A stretch of DNA of 64,000 bases, taken from NCBI GenBank assembly GCA_030998015.1, contig JARWMV010000232.1:2108001-2172000 (forward strand). The letters run 5' to 3'. This DNA comes from Ceratorhiza oryzae-sativae (taxonomy: Eukaryota > Basidiomycota > Agaricomycetes > Cantharellales > Ceratobasidiaceae). The position numbers were made by a program, and so were the translations under genes. Of the stretch, positions 48,214 through 59,600 are shown in pieces (the first letter of the stretch is position 1; the number at the start of each line of letters is the position of its first letter). The notes under the pieces are model-generated. The model searched no databases, had not been told where the DNA came from, and was given only the letters and a program-made list of their open reading frames with translations.

Positions 48214-49252
48214 CTAGCCTGCGTGGCCACCGGAAAGGCTCGCCTTAGAACTGAAAACGGTGTCGATTATACGCATCAAGGCGCTAGCGTGGGTAGTGTC
48301 CGACAGGTCACTTGTTGTAGTAGATTCAACCTCACTAGCACCGCATTCTGTTTCAGAGGACGGTTCCTCGCTGCTAGATTGAAGATCCATAAGGTAAGAC
48401 GAATGACGATGTCTACTAATTGAGATGTATTGAATAACACGAGCCCGAGGTGCTGCTGCGATTTCCTGGTCTCGCGCCTCGCTACGAGTTCGACAAAGGT
48501 TTCCATACCAAGAACCTGAGCCTCCGTAACTGTGATAGGACTTTCCCGAGCGCACAACTCCTCCAACGCTAGTTCCTCCCATGTGGGTATGTCCGATTCT
48601 CTTGAGAGGATAATTCTCTATTGGACGGACGTTCTGTTCTTCGAGAGCGCTAATGGCGAATGCTCTTAGTGCGGGATGTTTTAGGTTCGTAGCGACTCTG
48701 AGAGTGGATCTCAAAACAGAGAAGCTAAATCGTGTACTTTCTTGTGCATAGGCTCTGGTATGCGGTTTTTCTATAAGGAATTCCGGATGGGATATGGAAA
48801 TTTGGCTTACGACGCATACAACACACCAAGGGTGTTGCAAAAATCTTCAGTATTTTCTTCTACTTTCATAACCTCCAGGCTCGTTCCATTTGATTTGCTT
48901 CTCCTTTTGACACAAGCAGCTATCATGGGACGCAAAGCGATGAACTCTTTCAATTTGTATTGGTGAAGGCGAAACATGCGTCCTGCGATCTACGTGATCT
49001 CGGTTTGTTCAGTTCCTTTGGTTGAGTAAAATGAGATTGTACCTCCACTTCGATGTTTCCATCCTCAAAATAGAAGGGCTCTTTGGTTGTAGTAGAGAAA
49101 TCCATTCCAGTGTCATGAAGTTGTTGATTTTTCCAATCCGTGATTTTCGCAGAGGGCCAATGCAGACGACCATCAATGTTATCATCAATCGAAGATCCGC
49201 TGGTGCTCTTGCAAGATGCAAATGAATAAGAGGAGCCCGAAGAAACCGACAT
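48214..49252 (-). CDS. BTB/POZ-domain protein
   Basis: This is a paralogue of the gene at 27390-28664. The start MSVSSGSSYSFASCKSTSGS precedes TTTKEPFYFEDGNIEVEV (compare FAFTDANIEIEVE in the paralogue). An intron with acceptor near 48960 region leads to AACVKRRSKSNGTSLEVMKV and EENTEDFCNTLGVLYAS of the BTB fold. The next exon has RFSFSVLRSTLRVATNLKHP and ALRAFAISALEEQNVRPIE, then a shifted frame WEELCARESPITVTEAQVLG with METFVELVARRE. It ends in a Ser-rich acidic tail (DLQSSSEEPSSETECGASEV) at 48214. At least two frame changes are needed, so exon edges are approximate. Whether the breaks are errors or decay is open. Role unknown; BTB proteins often pair or act as cullin-3 adaptors. Confidence 0.6.
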
Positions 49253-49469
49253 CCCAGCTGGAATTTATTTTACAGTGTGGCTGGTGAGCCACGAGATCGG
49301 GAGTCGCCCCTGCTTACGTTTGCTTTTGCCAGAGACGATCGGTGTGGCAGAGTAGTTCACAATGTCACGTGACTTTGTTCTCAACTCGTGGCTTCTTGTT
49401 TCGACCTCAGAGTTATCGCTCCTGGATGATATATTCTCGTTCACGAACTGTCTGATCGCGCGCGACAAT

Positions 49470-52400
49470 GCCACATGCTACCACACCCCCTCTTGAAAAC
49501 ATCAAGCTATTTTCTGGGATTAACTTCTTTTTATCTCGGGGCCTAACCTCGGAGACCGTGGAGCGCTTGCGAGAGGCTTTGGTCGAACATGGGGCACTGA
49601 AGCGGAGGGCATAGAAGAAGCTACCCATATATTGTCTACTTCTGATTGTTTTATTGGCGCGAATGAAGCGAGGGGTGCGGTCGTCGTAACAGTGAGTTGC
49701 TTATCTTTCTCACCGTGATCGACCCTGAACCTGTAGGTAGCCAACCTGGGCCGAACGGAGTGTGCTCCTAGGAAAAGTTCAAGAGTATGTTTTGAACCAA
49801 TCTGATACATAAACTCGGTTCTGATTATGATTTACACACAGCCCTCGGTTTTACTCTGCGGACCCTACCAAGCTCTTCTCTGGGATAACTGCTACATCAT
49901 CAGATGTGCGTCTAGAATATGGGGGTCTCACTAAATTTCTAATGCTGTTTCAACGATAGCTCCCGCTAAAAGATAGCGAGTCGATTGCTGCAGGAATTGT
50001 TGCTTTTGGTGGTCAATGGCGACCGGCGTTGACAAACGACGTAACCCATCTATTTTGCCTGAGTGCGAGCGGGGTATGTCATCACCAGCTACATCCACTT
50101 GTTAAAATTTCAATAACATTCTGCCATTTCATTAGCCTAAATATGTAAAAGCACTGCGCACCAAGGACTCTGCGATCCCAATACAAGTCATCGTCCCACA
50201 CTGGTTTTCCGATTGCTTCAAGACAGAGACCTTGCTTCCAACAAAGCCTTACTTGTTCCCTAACCCACCTGTCCTTGACCCAGACTATAGGTACGTTCAT
50301 TCCCGGACTCGACATCAGCCTATTTGACGCACATGATAGCGCAAAGCTAGTGCTTAACGGTGGAGGCGGTGGTGTGGAAGCACCTGAAGATTCCAAGGAG
50401 ACCGCTCGGCGCAGGTTAATGAAGGCCGCTGCCGGTATCGATGCGGAGCTTGGCTCCAATCCCAGCACCCAACCATCGTCATTCAACAAGAGCCAATCTA
50501 GCAACCGGGTTCTCAGAGGCAAACGCGTAGTTTTTTCAGCGCGCGCTGTTCAGGGCGATAGCACACGGGACGAGGTTTTTCGGCGACGCGTCGAACAAGT
50601 CGGGGGAACGTATATTTCGGGGTTAAATTTAGGTGATGGCGGCATCACGAAGGAAATCCTGGATGATGCCGACATATATATCACTATAAACCGAGAAGGG
50701 AGGGAGTATGAACTAGTATGTTTTAGCCATTCACGCCTCTGCCCTCTGTTGACGCGTGATTAATTAGGCTACGACTTGCAGCGTCATTATTGGTACACCC
50801 GCATGGATCCTCTATGTGACGAGCACGGGGCTATGGTCGGACCCCAAAGAGCATCTGTTACATTACCCTTACTACGAGCGCCCGATTCCAGGTTTTGAGA
50901 ACCAGGTACGTAGATTCAGCAGCATTCAAGTCCTTGCATTGTCAACGGGCGTTCCTAGGTTATCACTATCACAAACTATACCGGAGATACTCGGGAATAC
51001 TTGAAAAAGGTGTGACTGGTTCATTCACCCCAAAACACAAACGTTAATCCCTACGCAGTTGATTGCTGCAATGGGGGGCAAATTCACAGCTTCAATGACC
51101 TCGAAGAACACGTGTGTTATAGCCTCTCAGTACGTCGATTCGCCATCAAGTTTAGCGCAATATTGTTTACAAACTACATTGGTTAGTATCGTGATTCCGC
51201 CGAACCAATCGAAGCAGAACAAAATCGAAAAAGCCCGAGAATGGCGAATACCAATTGTCAATCATCTTTGGCTAGAAGACACTTTTCGAGCTTGGGCGCA
51301 AATGCCGCTCAGCGATCGCAAGTACACAGAGTACCCGCCCGGCGTAGACTGGATGCATGAGATTAGTGCCCGAGGCGTAGGAACTGGGCCCATGCCAGAT
51401 CCCCCTCGTGACAAGAAGTTTGTGTCTGTCCCCACGACTGAAGCTAATCAGACGAGCGCCAATGGTTCGGGAGACCTGTACCGGCTGATGCTCCGCCACC
51501 CGTGGAAGATGCTCCAGCTATAACTCCTTCCCGGCGCAAATCGAGTACATCCAATCAACATAAACCCCAATCAAAAAACCCCACCCATACTTCTCCTGAC
51601 GCACCTCAATCAAAAGGCACTAGTTCTGATGCCACAAAGCGGAAACTTGATGCAGATGCGCCTCAGTCATCTAAGCGAACCAAGACGGGACGTACCTCGG
51701 ATCTAGCTAACAACAATAAAGGAACTGCTCCATCTCATTCGAAAGGAACTGGGAAGTCAACCCAGCCTTTGGAACGGGCTCGGACGTCATCTTTCGCAAA
51801 GGATAATTCAGCCCCGAGTAGCGCCTTCCTTGTCGAACCGGTCAGCCCAGAGAAAAGAGGACGAAAATCGAAAAGATCATCGGACGATGAAGATGGGAGC
51901 TCGACATCTTCCGATCAGCCAGAACATCCATCTCGTACCAACCGCTCCTCCAATGAATCACATACAAACAACCTTGGGGGACGTGCGCCTCGTGCTGCCG
52001 CGACCGCAGCTCAGGACCGGCTACGTAACGTGATTATGCCTGACGTGGCGAAGTTCCAAAACGAGATGCAGTCGAGCAAAGGGGATGTGCGAAAGATGGA
52101 GAAGATGGCCGAGAAGCAGCAGCGTCGAGCGAGCACCACGACTCGACAGGATGATGACCCTCCTCCTGCCAAGAAGAAAAAGACCCAAACTGAGGATGTG
52201 GATGTGAAACCCAAAAGGCCAAGTCAAAGCCAGAACACCTCGAAGAAGGAGCCTAGCAAGAACAAACTAACCGGCTCGAGCAAGGGTGTGCCACGCGTGT
52301 CGGACGGCCAGGAACACTCTCGACAAGAACAAAATTTGTCTCTAGTTCGCATCATTTGCACCAAGTCGAAACCGACCGATCTGGAAATGAAGGTGCGAAG

Positions 52401-53101
52401 GATGTAACCTAGCCAGAACCTCGTATTGACCAGACCTGTCAATTCAGGCGATGAAACAGCTGGGTGCAAGCTTCACAGAGGATCCAGCCGCATGCACCCA
52501 TCTTGTAGTCAACTCGATCGGTAGAACTGAAAAGTTCCTGTGTGCATTACCTCGATGCAAACACTTGGTTTCAATGAAATGGATTCAAGATTCCATGAAG
52601 GCCGGGAAACTACTGAGTATGTGTTCCTGCCTTCAATAAGGTGCACACACTGACCCTCGTTGATAGAGGAATCTGACTACATACTTAAGGATCCCGAGAA
52701 TGAAAAGAAATACGAATTCAGCCTTGCCGAAACGATCAGGCGGATCAAGAGCAACGGAGGGAAGCTCCTTGAAGGCCACACGTTCTATCTAACCGACAAG
52801 CTCGGGGTTGATTCTGATATTTTTCAGAGAGTCGTCGAGGCTTCTGGGGGTGCGGTGCGTTTTACTCCATATTTTCCAACTAGATGTCGTTGCTTATTGG
52901 TTTTAGGCTAAAATCGAACCGAAGCCCACGAAAAAGAAGATTGGAGGTGACGCCAAGCACCACCACGTTATTTCGAGCCGAGAGAACGAAGCAAACTGGG
53001 CGAATCTCAAGCATGATGCTATACCAGTGTACAGCAAAGAGTTTATCCTCAATGGTGTGTTGCGGCAAGAGTTGGATATGACTAAAGATCGATTATATTA
53101 G
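49470..53101 (+). CDS. brc1: BRCT-repeat protein Brc1/Rtt107 (PTIP-like)
   Basis: Brc1/Rtt107 is a multi-BRCT scaffold that binds phosphorylated H2A at stalled replication forks and recruits repair factors. MPHATTPPLENIKLFSGINF opens BRCT1. Further BRCT cores are LPLKDSESIAAGIVAFGGQW, IPIQVIVPHWFSDCFKTETL, RGKRVVFSARAVQGDSTRDE, VFRRRVEQVGGTYISGLNLG and PIVNHLWLEDTFRAWAQMPL with the conserved Trp. A long charged, Ser-rich linker (about 51500-52330) is followed by the C-terminal BRCT pair: IICTKSKPTDLE, MKQLGASFTEDPAACTHLVV, LVSMKWIQDSMKAGKLL, KLLEGHTFYLTDKLGVDSDI and VYSKEFILNGVLRQELDM, ending at 53099-53101. One frame jump near 49603 is repaired by one more G. The start is the first ATG preceding BRCT1. 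Confidence 0.88.
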
Positions 53102-53285
53102 CTGGGCTCGAGCATCCAATAATTCGGCGACAGTTATCTTGTGTTTCTTCTTTTCTACAGACATAGCCCGTAGGCTGTCGTGTAAATAGTACTTCGCTTT
53201 TTCTATTCCGCATACCCAATACCAGGTCTAGTTGCTTTAACCCTCGCTAGGAGTAGAATGAAAGTAGTTTATACTGTATCAACCC

Positions 53286-54669
53286 CTAGTTCCCCCTTTC
53301 TTCCTTGATGCTTTTCAAGTACCGCTCCTCAGCCTCAGACGCACGAGGTACGACTACGAATGCAATGACACCCTGCCCTACCACTAATCCATCCTCTAAC
53401 CCCTTCGCCTGTCCCGTTGCGCGCACATTTGCACAGATATCCGCCAAAGTCTTATTCCTTCCCAGTTTTAGCACTCTTCCCCATTTCGTCCGGACGTACA
53501 GATTGACCCCGCGCGACGAATATTCTTTCTTCGTGTCCCATGGCGGATAGTCCAGTTGTCCATCAGAAGACGAAGGATCAGGCAAGATTGTGTCGAGATG
53601 TGCGCCCAAGGTGTCATGCGTAGAGAATCGGATGATGAGATCCGTTTGGCCGTATTGTGGATATACTAACGCAACCCGGCAGATTAACTCTGCGGTCTTC
53701 GGGTCTGAGGGAAGCGGGGGATCAAGGTGAGGAAGACTTTCTGGATCGACATTGTCGATTTGCGTTCGCGATACGGTGATACCATGGTACTGTATCGACT
53801 GTAAATATGTATCCAGATCTATGAGACGAGATACTGACTTTCAATGCAGTATTTAAAGCCGCCTTGATGGATTTTTCTCTGTCAACGGCCTGGGCCATTT
53901 CTTGGGCCTTCCTCGTTTCCGCTTCAATACCTTTGACAGCCACGTCCTTCAATTTCTCAACATCTTTGTTATCGGGATCGAATGCCAGGCACCTGTCGCA
54001 ATGAGCCAACTATTCCCATGTTATTTGTCCAAATGATTATTGCTCACCGGTCGCATGCATCTAGCGCCTCCTCAAATCGCCTGAGTTTAATCAGCGCACG
54101 AGCCGCTCGGAACAAGGCTTTGGATGATTTGGGCTCATGCTCAAGTACAATATGGACGTCTTTCAACACTCGACCATAGTTTTCTACATATGAAGTCCTC
54201 TATGCATGAGTAGGTGGGGTACTAGTTATAAAAAGGGAACCGACCTAGCTCCAAATTCGCAGCAGCCCGGTTTAGCAACAGTGCGTTGTATAATGCGCGA
54301 TCTTTATCCTCAACTGGAACCCTTCGTACACCTTCTTGCCCTTCTATTGGCCTGGTAGTCAAAGCATCGACACCTTGAGTGTAGAACCCCTCGGCTTCAC
54401 GGAACCTTCGGCCTTTGAAGTACTCGTTGCCTTGGTCTTTGAAATTGGATGCAACCTCTTGACTGTCGAGTAAGATTGATGCCCGAAAGAGATTCGGGTT
54501 CATGCATACCTTCCGGAGTACCTTCATGTATGAGGCTTTGGAGTGCGGCGAGCGCAACGTCTGATTCAGCCCCATCACCGTCCTTTCCAGAGGGAAGTTC
54601 GCGCATGAATAGGGGTATACTATCAAATGCATCCATACTTGAACGAGGGAGAGGCCGCGGTTGCGCCAT
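53286..54669 (-). CDS. CNS1: Hsp90/Hsp70 co-chaperone CNS1 (TTC4) homologue
   Basis: CNS1/TTC4 binds Hsp90 and Hsp70 through a TPR domain and supports eEF2 folding. MAQPRPLPRSSMDAFDSIPL and FMRELPSG match the family's N-terminal acidic-hydrophobic lead. After an intron comes the TPR array: EVASNFKDQGNEYFKGRRFR, EAEGFYTQGVDALTTRP, LYNALLLNRAAANLELG, VLKDVHIVLEHEPKSSKALF and RAARALIKLRRFEEALDACD, CLAFDPDNKDVEKLKDVAVK. A helical linker leads to the C-terminal wheel domain: YPPWDTKKEYSSRGVNLYVR, KLGRNKTLADICANVRATGQ and AFVVVPRASEAEERYLKSIK, ending EERGN at 53286. Four introns of 45-60 bp are visible. An upstream in-frame ATG at 54711 exists, but MAQP fits better. It converges on Brc1 with 184 bp between stops and is divergent from RPL3 (291 bp). 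Confidence 0.9.
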
Positions 54670-54960
54670 TCTAGTGTGGTTATACTCTTTGGGTTGCTGG
54701 GTGTGATTCACACTTTTAAAAAGTTATATCCAAGTTAGAGACAAGGTCTAGTCAGTTTAGGAAGTTCAGTTTAAGCCCAGCGTCGGGACCCTTGAAACAA
54801 GTGGTGGCGATCAGCGCCGAGATTGAATCCCAATTCGGTCGCTTGCCCTGGCTTAGGTAGGTCCTACACATTTCCACGCCAGCCACCGGTTCACTTCCCT
54901 GAAATTGCTTCCGGTTCCGTTTCAGACGACCGACACCTTTCCCCCTCGAGATTAACGAAA
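54670..54960. promoter_or_regulatory. Divergent promoter of CNS1 and RPL3
   Basis: These 291 bp separate two divergent start codons. Close to RPL3 there is a pyrimidine-rich stretch (CACCTTTCCCCCTCGAG at about 54938-54952), consistent with strong ribosomal-protein promoters, but no known site can be named. Confidence 0.4.
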
Positions 54961-56450
54961 ATGTCTCACCGTAAGGTGTGTTGAGGTCAATAAAATAGAT
55001 GGATGGTGTGCTGATTCGTAGAATTTATAGTACGAGGCACCCCGTCACGGCTCTTTGGGCTTCTTGCCCCGCAAGCGTGCTGCACGCCATCGCGGAAAGG
55101 TCAAGTCCTTCCCCAAGGTGGGTAGCTCTCAATATATATCAAAGAGTCACTAGTACGAGCTATTTCGTGGCGTAGGATGACCCCAAGAAGCCGGTCCACC
55201 TCACTGCGATCATGGGTTACAAGGCTGGCATGACCCATGTCGTTCGTGATCTTGATCGTCCCGGTTCCAAGATGCACAAGCGCGAAGTTGTCGGTGAGCA
55301 CCTACAAAAATTCGTGACATATCTAGGTATTGAAATGTATTTCAGAGGCTGTTACGATTGTCGAGACTCCCCCACTCATCGTTGTCGGTGTTGTCGGCTA
55401 CGTCGAGACCCCTCGCGGTTTACGCACTCTTACCACCGTTTGGGCCAACCACCTAAGCGATGAGGTTAGGCGTAGGTTCTACAAGGTATGTTTAATATAG
55501 CCATAATTTCCAAAACACAAGCTAATGCAGCATGGGTTGTAGAACTGGTACCGCTCCAAGAAAAAGGCATTCACTCGGTATGCCAAGAAGGCTGCTGAGA
55601 ACAGCAAGTCGACTGCACGCGAGTTGGAGCGCATTCGCAAATACTGCACCGTCGTTCGTGTTCTTGCGCACACACAGCTTCGCAAGACTGGCCTGAAGCA
55701 GAAGAAGGCCCACCTGATGGAGATCCAGGTGCGCATACATGTTCTACATGTTCTGAAACGCGCTAAATTGTGACCAATAGGTCAACGGAGGCTCCATCGC
55801 CGACAAGGTCTCATATGCCCAGGGTCTGTTCGAGAAGCCTGTTGAGGTTGGATCCGTCTTCGAGCAGGACGAGGTCGTCGATGTGATTGCGGTGACCAAG
55901 GGCCATGGATTCGAGGGTGTAACTGCACGCTGGGGAACCAAGAAGCTCCCTCGCAAGACACACAAGGGTCTGCGCAAGGTCGCTTGTATCGGAGCGTGGC
56001 ATCCGAGCAAGGTCATGTTCTCCGTCGCTCGTGCTGGTCAAGGTATGCGGCACGAAAAGCTGCATCTCGGATGTGTACTAACATGCATATATAGACGGAT
56101 ACCACCACCGTACCGAGCTCAACAAGAAGATCTACAGGATTGGCTCTGGTGAGGACAAGGCCAATGCACGCACCGAGTCGGATGCGACCGACAAGACGAT
56201 CACTCCTCTGGGTGGATTCCCGCACTACGGTATCGTCAAGAACGACTTCCTCATGCTCAAGGGCTCGATCCCAGGTACCAAGAAACGTGTGATCACGATC
56301 CGCAAGAGTCTCATGGTTCACACTTCTCGACGAGACTTGGAAAAAGTGCAGCTCAAGTTTATCGACACGAGTTCCAAGTTTGGACACGGAGCGTTCCAGA
56401 CGAAGGAGGAAAAGCACGCGTTTATGGGTACGCTCAAGAAGCAGGCGTAG
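54961..56450 (+). CDS. RPL3: 60S ribosomal protein L3 (uL3)
   Basis: uL3 reaches into the peptidyl-transferase centre of the 60S subunit. Seven exons join cleanly: 54961-54975, 55031-55117, 55176-55293, 55346-55485, 55543-55728, 55781-56042 and 56095-56450. They total 1,164 nt and give 387 residues, the same length as yeast Rpl3. Family text is uninterrupted: [123 protein letters not shown] and [20 protein letters not shown]. The W-finger region, WHPSK, contains the modified-His context known in this protein. The 15-nt first exon is tiny but supported by a perfect phase. Unlike its neighbours, the gene needs no frame correction. Confidence 0.98.
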
Positions 56451-56665
56451 GGGGCTGTCTTGTTGTCTGTTATGCTCGTTTTGTCTATGGTCCTATGCAT
56501 GCATGTTCTACACTGAGATGAGTCAACTGAGTGACAAGCAAGCCCCGACACGGCCAACACGGTCACGTGCAGCAGGCACTAGTGCGCCCGTGAGATTTTT
56601 TGGTGGCGCGACGTTTGAGTTGTAATTAACTTCGCCCAGCTCTGGCGGCAGTTGCGAGCAAGTCG

Positions 56666-59600
56666 ATGGTGCACACTCGCACGTCGTCGTCGGTCACAGA
56701 AGTTCCAGACAGCGAGCCCGGCCGGGTTCAATTAGCCGCCATAGTTTGTCACGCGGATACATCCCCAGCAACCTCTCCCTGTCCTCCTCCACGCCGCACG
56801 ATGCCCACCACCTATGGCCGCCCGAGGCCTGCCCCCGACACCACCACCAGCTTCACATTCCCGACCGCCACAACCTCTAATTTCGCCGCCAGCTCCAAAG
56901 ACGTTTCTCCCAGCCGATCTCCATCCCCTCTTTTTCAACAAGGATGGAAGCAGATGATCAGCGCTATTGACGATGATACGTATGACGGCGAGTGGGTGAA
57001 GGAGGATGTTGCACATGTGCCGGCCAGCTCGTCGTTCACACCGCTCACTGCGTCCTCCTCGCTATCAGCGGCTCCTGCCTCCCAACCGGCGGCCAATCCA
57101 GTGTTGCCCCGGTCTAGCCCGCCCTCGTCTCCGGCTCATGCTTATCGTGACCCAGAGCACCTCACAGACGACCCTGATACGAGCATTGAACTTAATACGA
57201 CTCTCACCGCGCCTTCATCCGATCTCGAGGAGGGACAGACACTTGGTCATGTCGATGACAAGGATGATGATTCAGATGACGAACCAGCTGTCAAGAAACG
57301 CATGTCCAAACCTCTGCGTGTGTCCGACTCTGATGAAGATGAGGAGAACGTCGCGCCCCGCAAACCAACAGCCCGTCGGAGGCTCGTGATCGAGAGCACC
57401 TCACCAACGTCTTCTGGAAATGATTTCAGCCAATTGTCCCTCGGCCGACCTGCTGCTGGCTCATCTGGTGTCACTGCATCGACGAGCAGTGCTCAGAGGC
57501 CTCTCAAGCTTGCATTGAGCGATGATTCAGAGCGATGCGGCTGCGGCAGCTCGTGACGAGGACAGTGCAGACCAGATCGAGGATGCAAGGGGCAATCCGA
57601 AACATACACGGTCGACACAGAATAAGGTTTGCAACTATCTATTCTGTCCAAGTCAATACGAACGCCAACCTGTGTTTATTTTTCTCTAGGGATTAAACAA
57701 CGCAGAAAAGGCGCAGATGGCTAAGGCTCAACAAGCCATTATCCAAGGCAGGTCGAATTCTCGTATTATCGCCATTCCATCCTTTCCTTTTGCTACCTTT
57801 GCCCTCGTGTCTACTCGGTTCCAGCTACTCCCGGCATATCGCATGGTTGCTAAATAATTTACCGCTGCATCCCTTATTGTCCTTTTCAGACCGTGAATAC
57901 GAGATCCCCGACGCCTCAAAACGCATCGATCCCAAAGCATTCTTCAACAGCTTTGCCTCTCGTCAAGCTGAAATTGACTCGTATCCATTTCCTCCTGGCA
58001 ACCGTACACATAAATCAACCTCCCAACCGATAACAAACGACAAGGAGAAACTCCGTCAAAAGATTGGAATGCTTCCGCTTTCAGCCCACGCTCCTCCAAA
58101 ATTCGAGCCTCCGCGATCAGAAATACCTTACAGTGACCCTATTGTCTCGAGTTCGCAGTCACAAATTCCGACGTTGGGAGGTGGTGCTAAAAGCGAGGAG
58201 GAGGAAGGTGGACTAGGCTCTCTCAATCCACTTGGAGCTCTGATGTTCGGCTCATCAAAACCCAAGAGCCCCACTAGCGGTGGAGGCGTATTCGGACCAA
58301 ACGATGGAAGCGACGAAGATCTCCCGGCTGCGAGCACTCTCTTTAGCCATCCAAGGAAACAGACGGAAGATGCGGATAAGAAACGCGCCCTGCTAGAGAA
58401 GAAACGCGCTGCACTCGCCGCTCAAAAGGCTATCCAACGAGCGTCAGATTCCGATTCGGACGCGGAGCTGGAGATTGCGTCCCAAGGGAACAAGGTCAAG
58501 CACACAACCAAGACCAGGATCCTTGCGCGCCCCGGTCAGGAGCCTCAGCCTGCTCCAAAATCAGCTCGAGACGATGTAACGGATAGCCAAGTCGTACGAG
58601 CCGGACACACTTCGCACTTTGGAAGGGACGCCAAATTGGTCAGCTCATCGCCAGTGCGTGGGGGCGGCGTGTACGAGGAGTCGCAGTATGGGCGAGTGTC
58701 GGTTTCTGGACCCACTCCGACCCGACCCATTCGAGCAAAACCTACTGGCAGGAAGCTGATAGCAAAAGCGAATAATATTACCCTGGAGGGATTAATAAAG
58801 CACGTTGCGAAACGGGCGCAAGCGGACGGGCTAGCGAAGCAAAAGGCGGACGAGGAAAGGTGGAAGGCAAGTGGAGGAAAGGCTAGGGCCGTAAAGCATG
58901 AGATGGAGCAGGATGAAGAAGAGCGACCCAAAGACGGAGAGGATCAGGACGAAGAAGACGATGATTATAGAGGGTCTGCGTCTGAGTCGGAGGAGGACAA
59001 GGAGAATCTGCCGGCTTCTGGACGTACCCGCCAACCCCATGAGCCCGTATCAGACCTTGACGGTTCTGGTGCGGATGAACCTGATGATGCGGATAAGGAA
59101 AACTCCCTCGAGTTGGCTGGTGTAAATGGCACCCGGTCGCCGGCTGCCTTGGGTGCGCGATCGCCTATACCGTTGAACGAAGTATCGCCGGCGCCATCCC
59201 CAGGGCTTTTTGCATCTACCCTGTCTCCAATATTAGGTCGATCACCTTCCCACCTTCGACCTCACTCTCGCATTTCATCCTCTGGTTCGATGCGTGTACC
59301 ACTTGGTCAACTCGGAGACGAAGACGGTGGTGCTGGAGAAACTGAGAATGCAGCCGTAACGCGAGCTGTACTGGGCGAGCTCGATGTTGAGTTGGAAGCA
59401 GACGCAGAGGAAGAAGAGCTGCCTAGACGACCTGCAAAACGGATGAAGTCAGCTATTGCGCGCAAGCTCTTTGACGACGATGATGAGGCAGGCGCTGAAA
59501 AACTTCTATCTGTGAGGCTCATGTCCCCGTCTCAGCGCCGGCTCGGGTCTCCTTCGCAGCGTCGACTTGGCTCCCCTTCGGGTCGACTAGGGTCGCCTAG

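Noticed and set aside
58545..58931. 128-codon minus-strand frame inside MRC1
   Set aside because: Shadow of the acidic, lysine-rich MRC1 exon.
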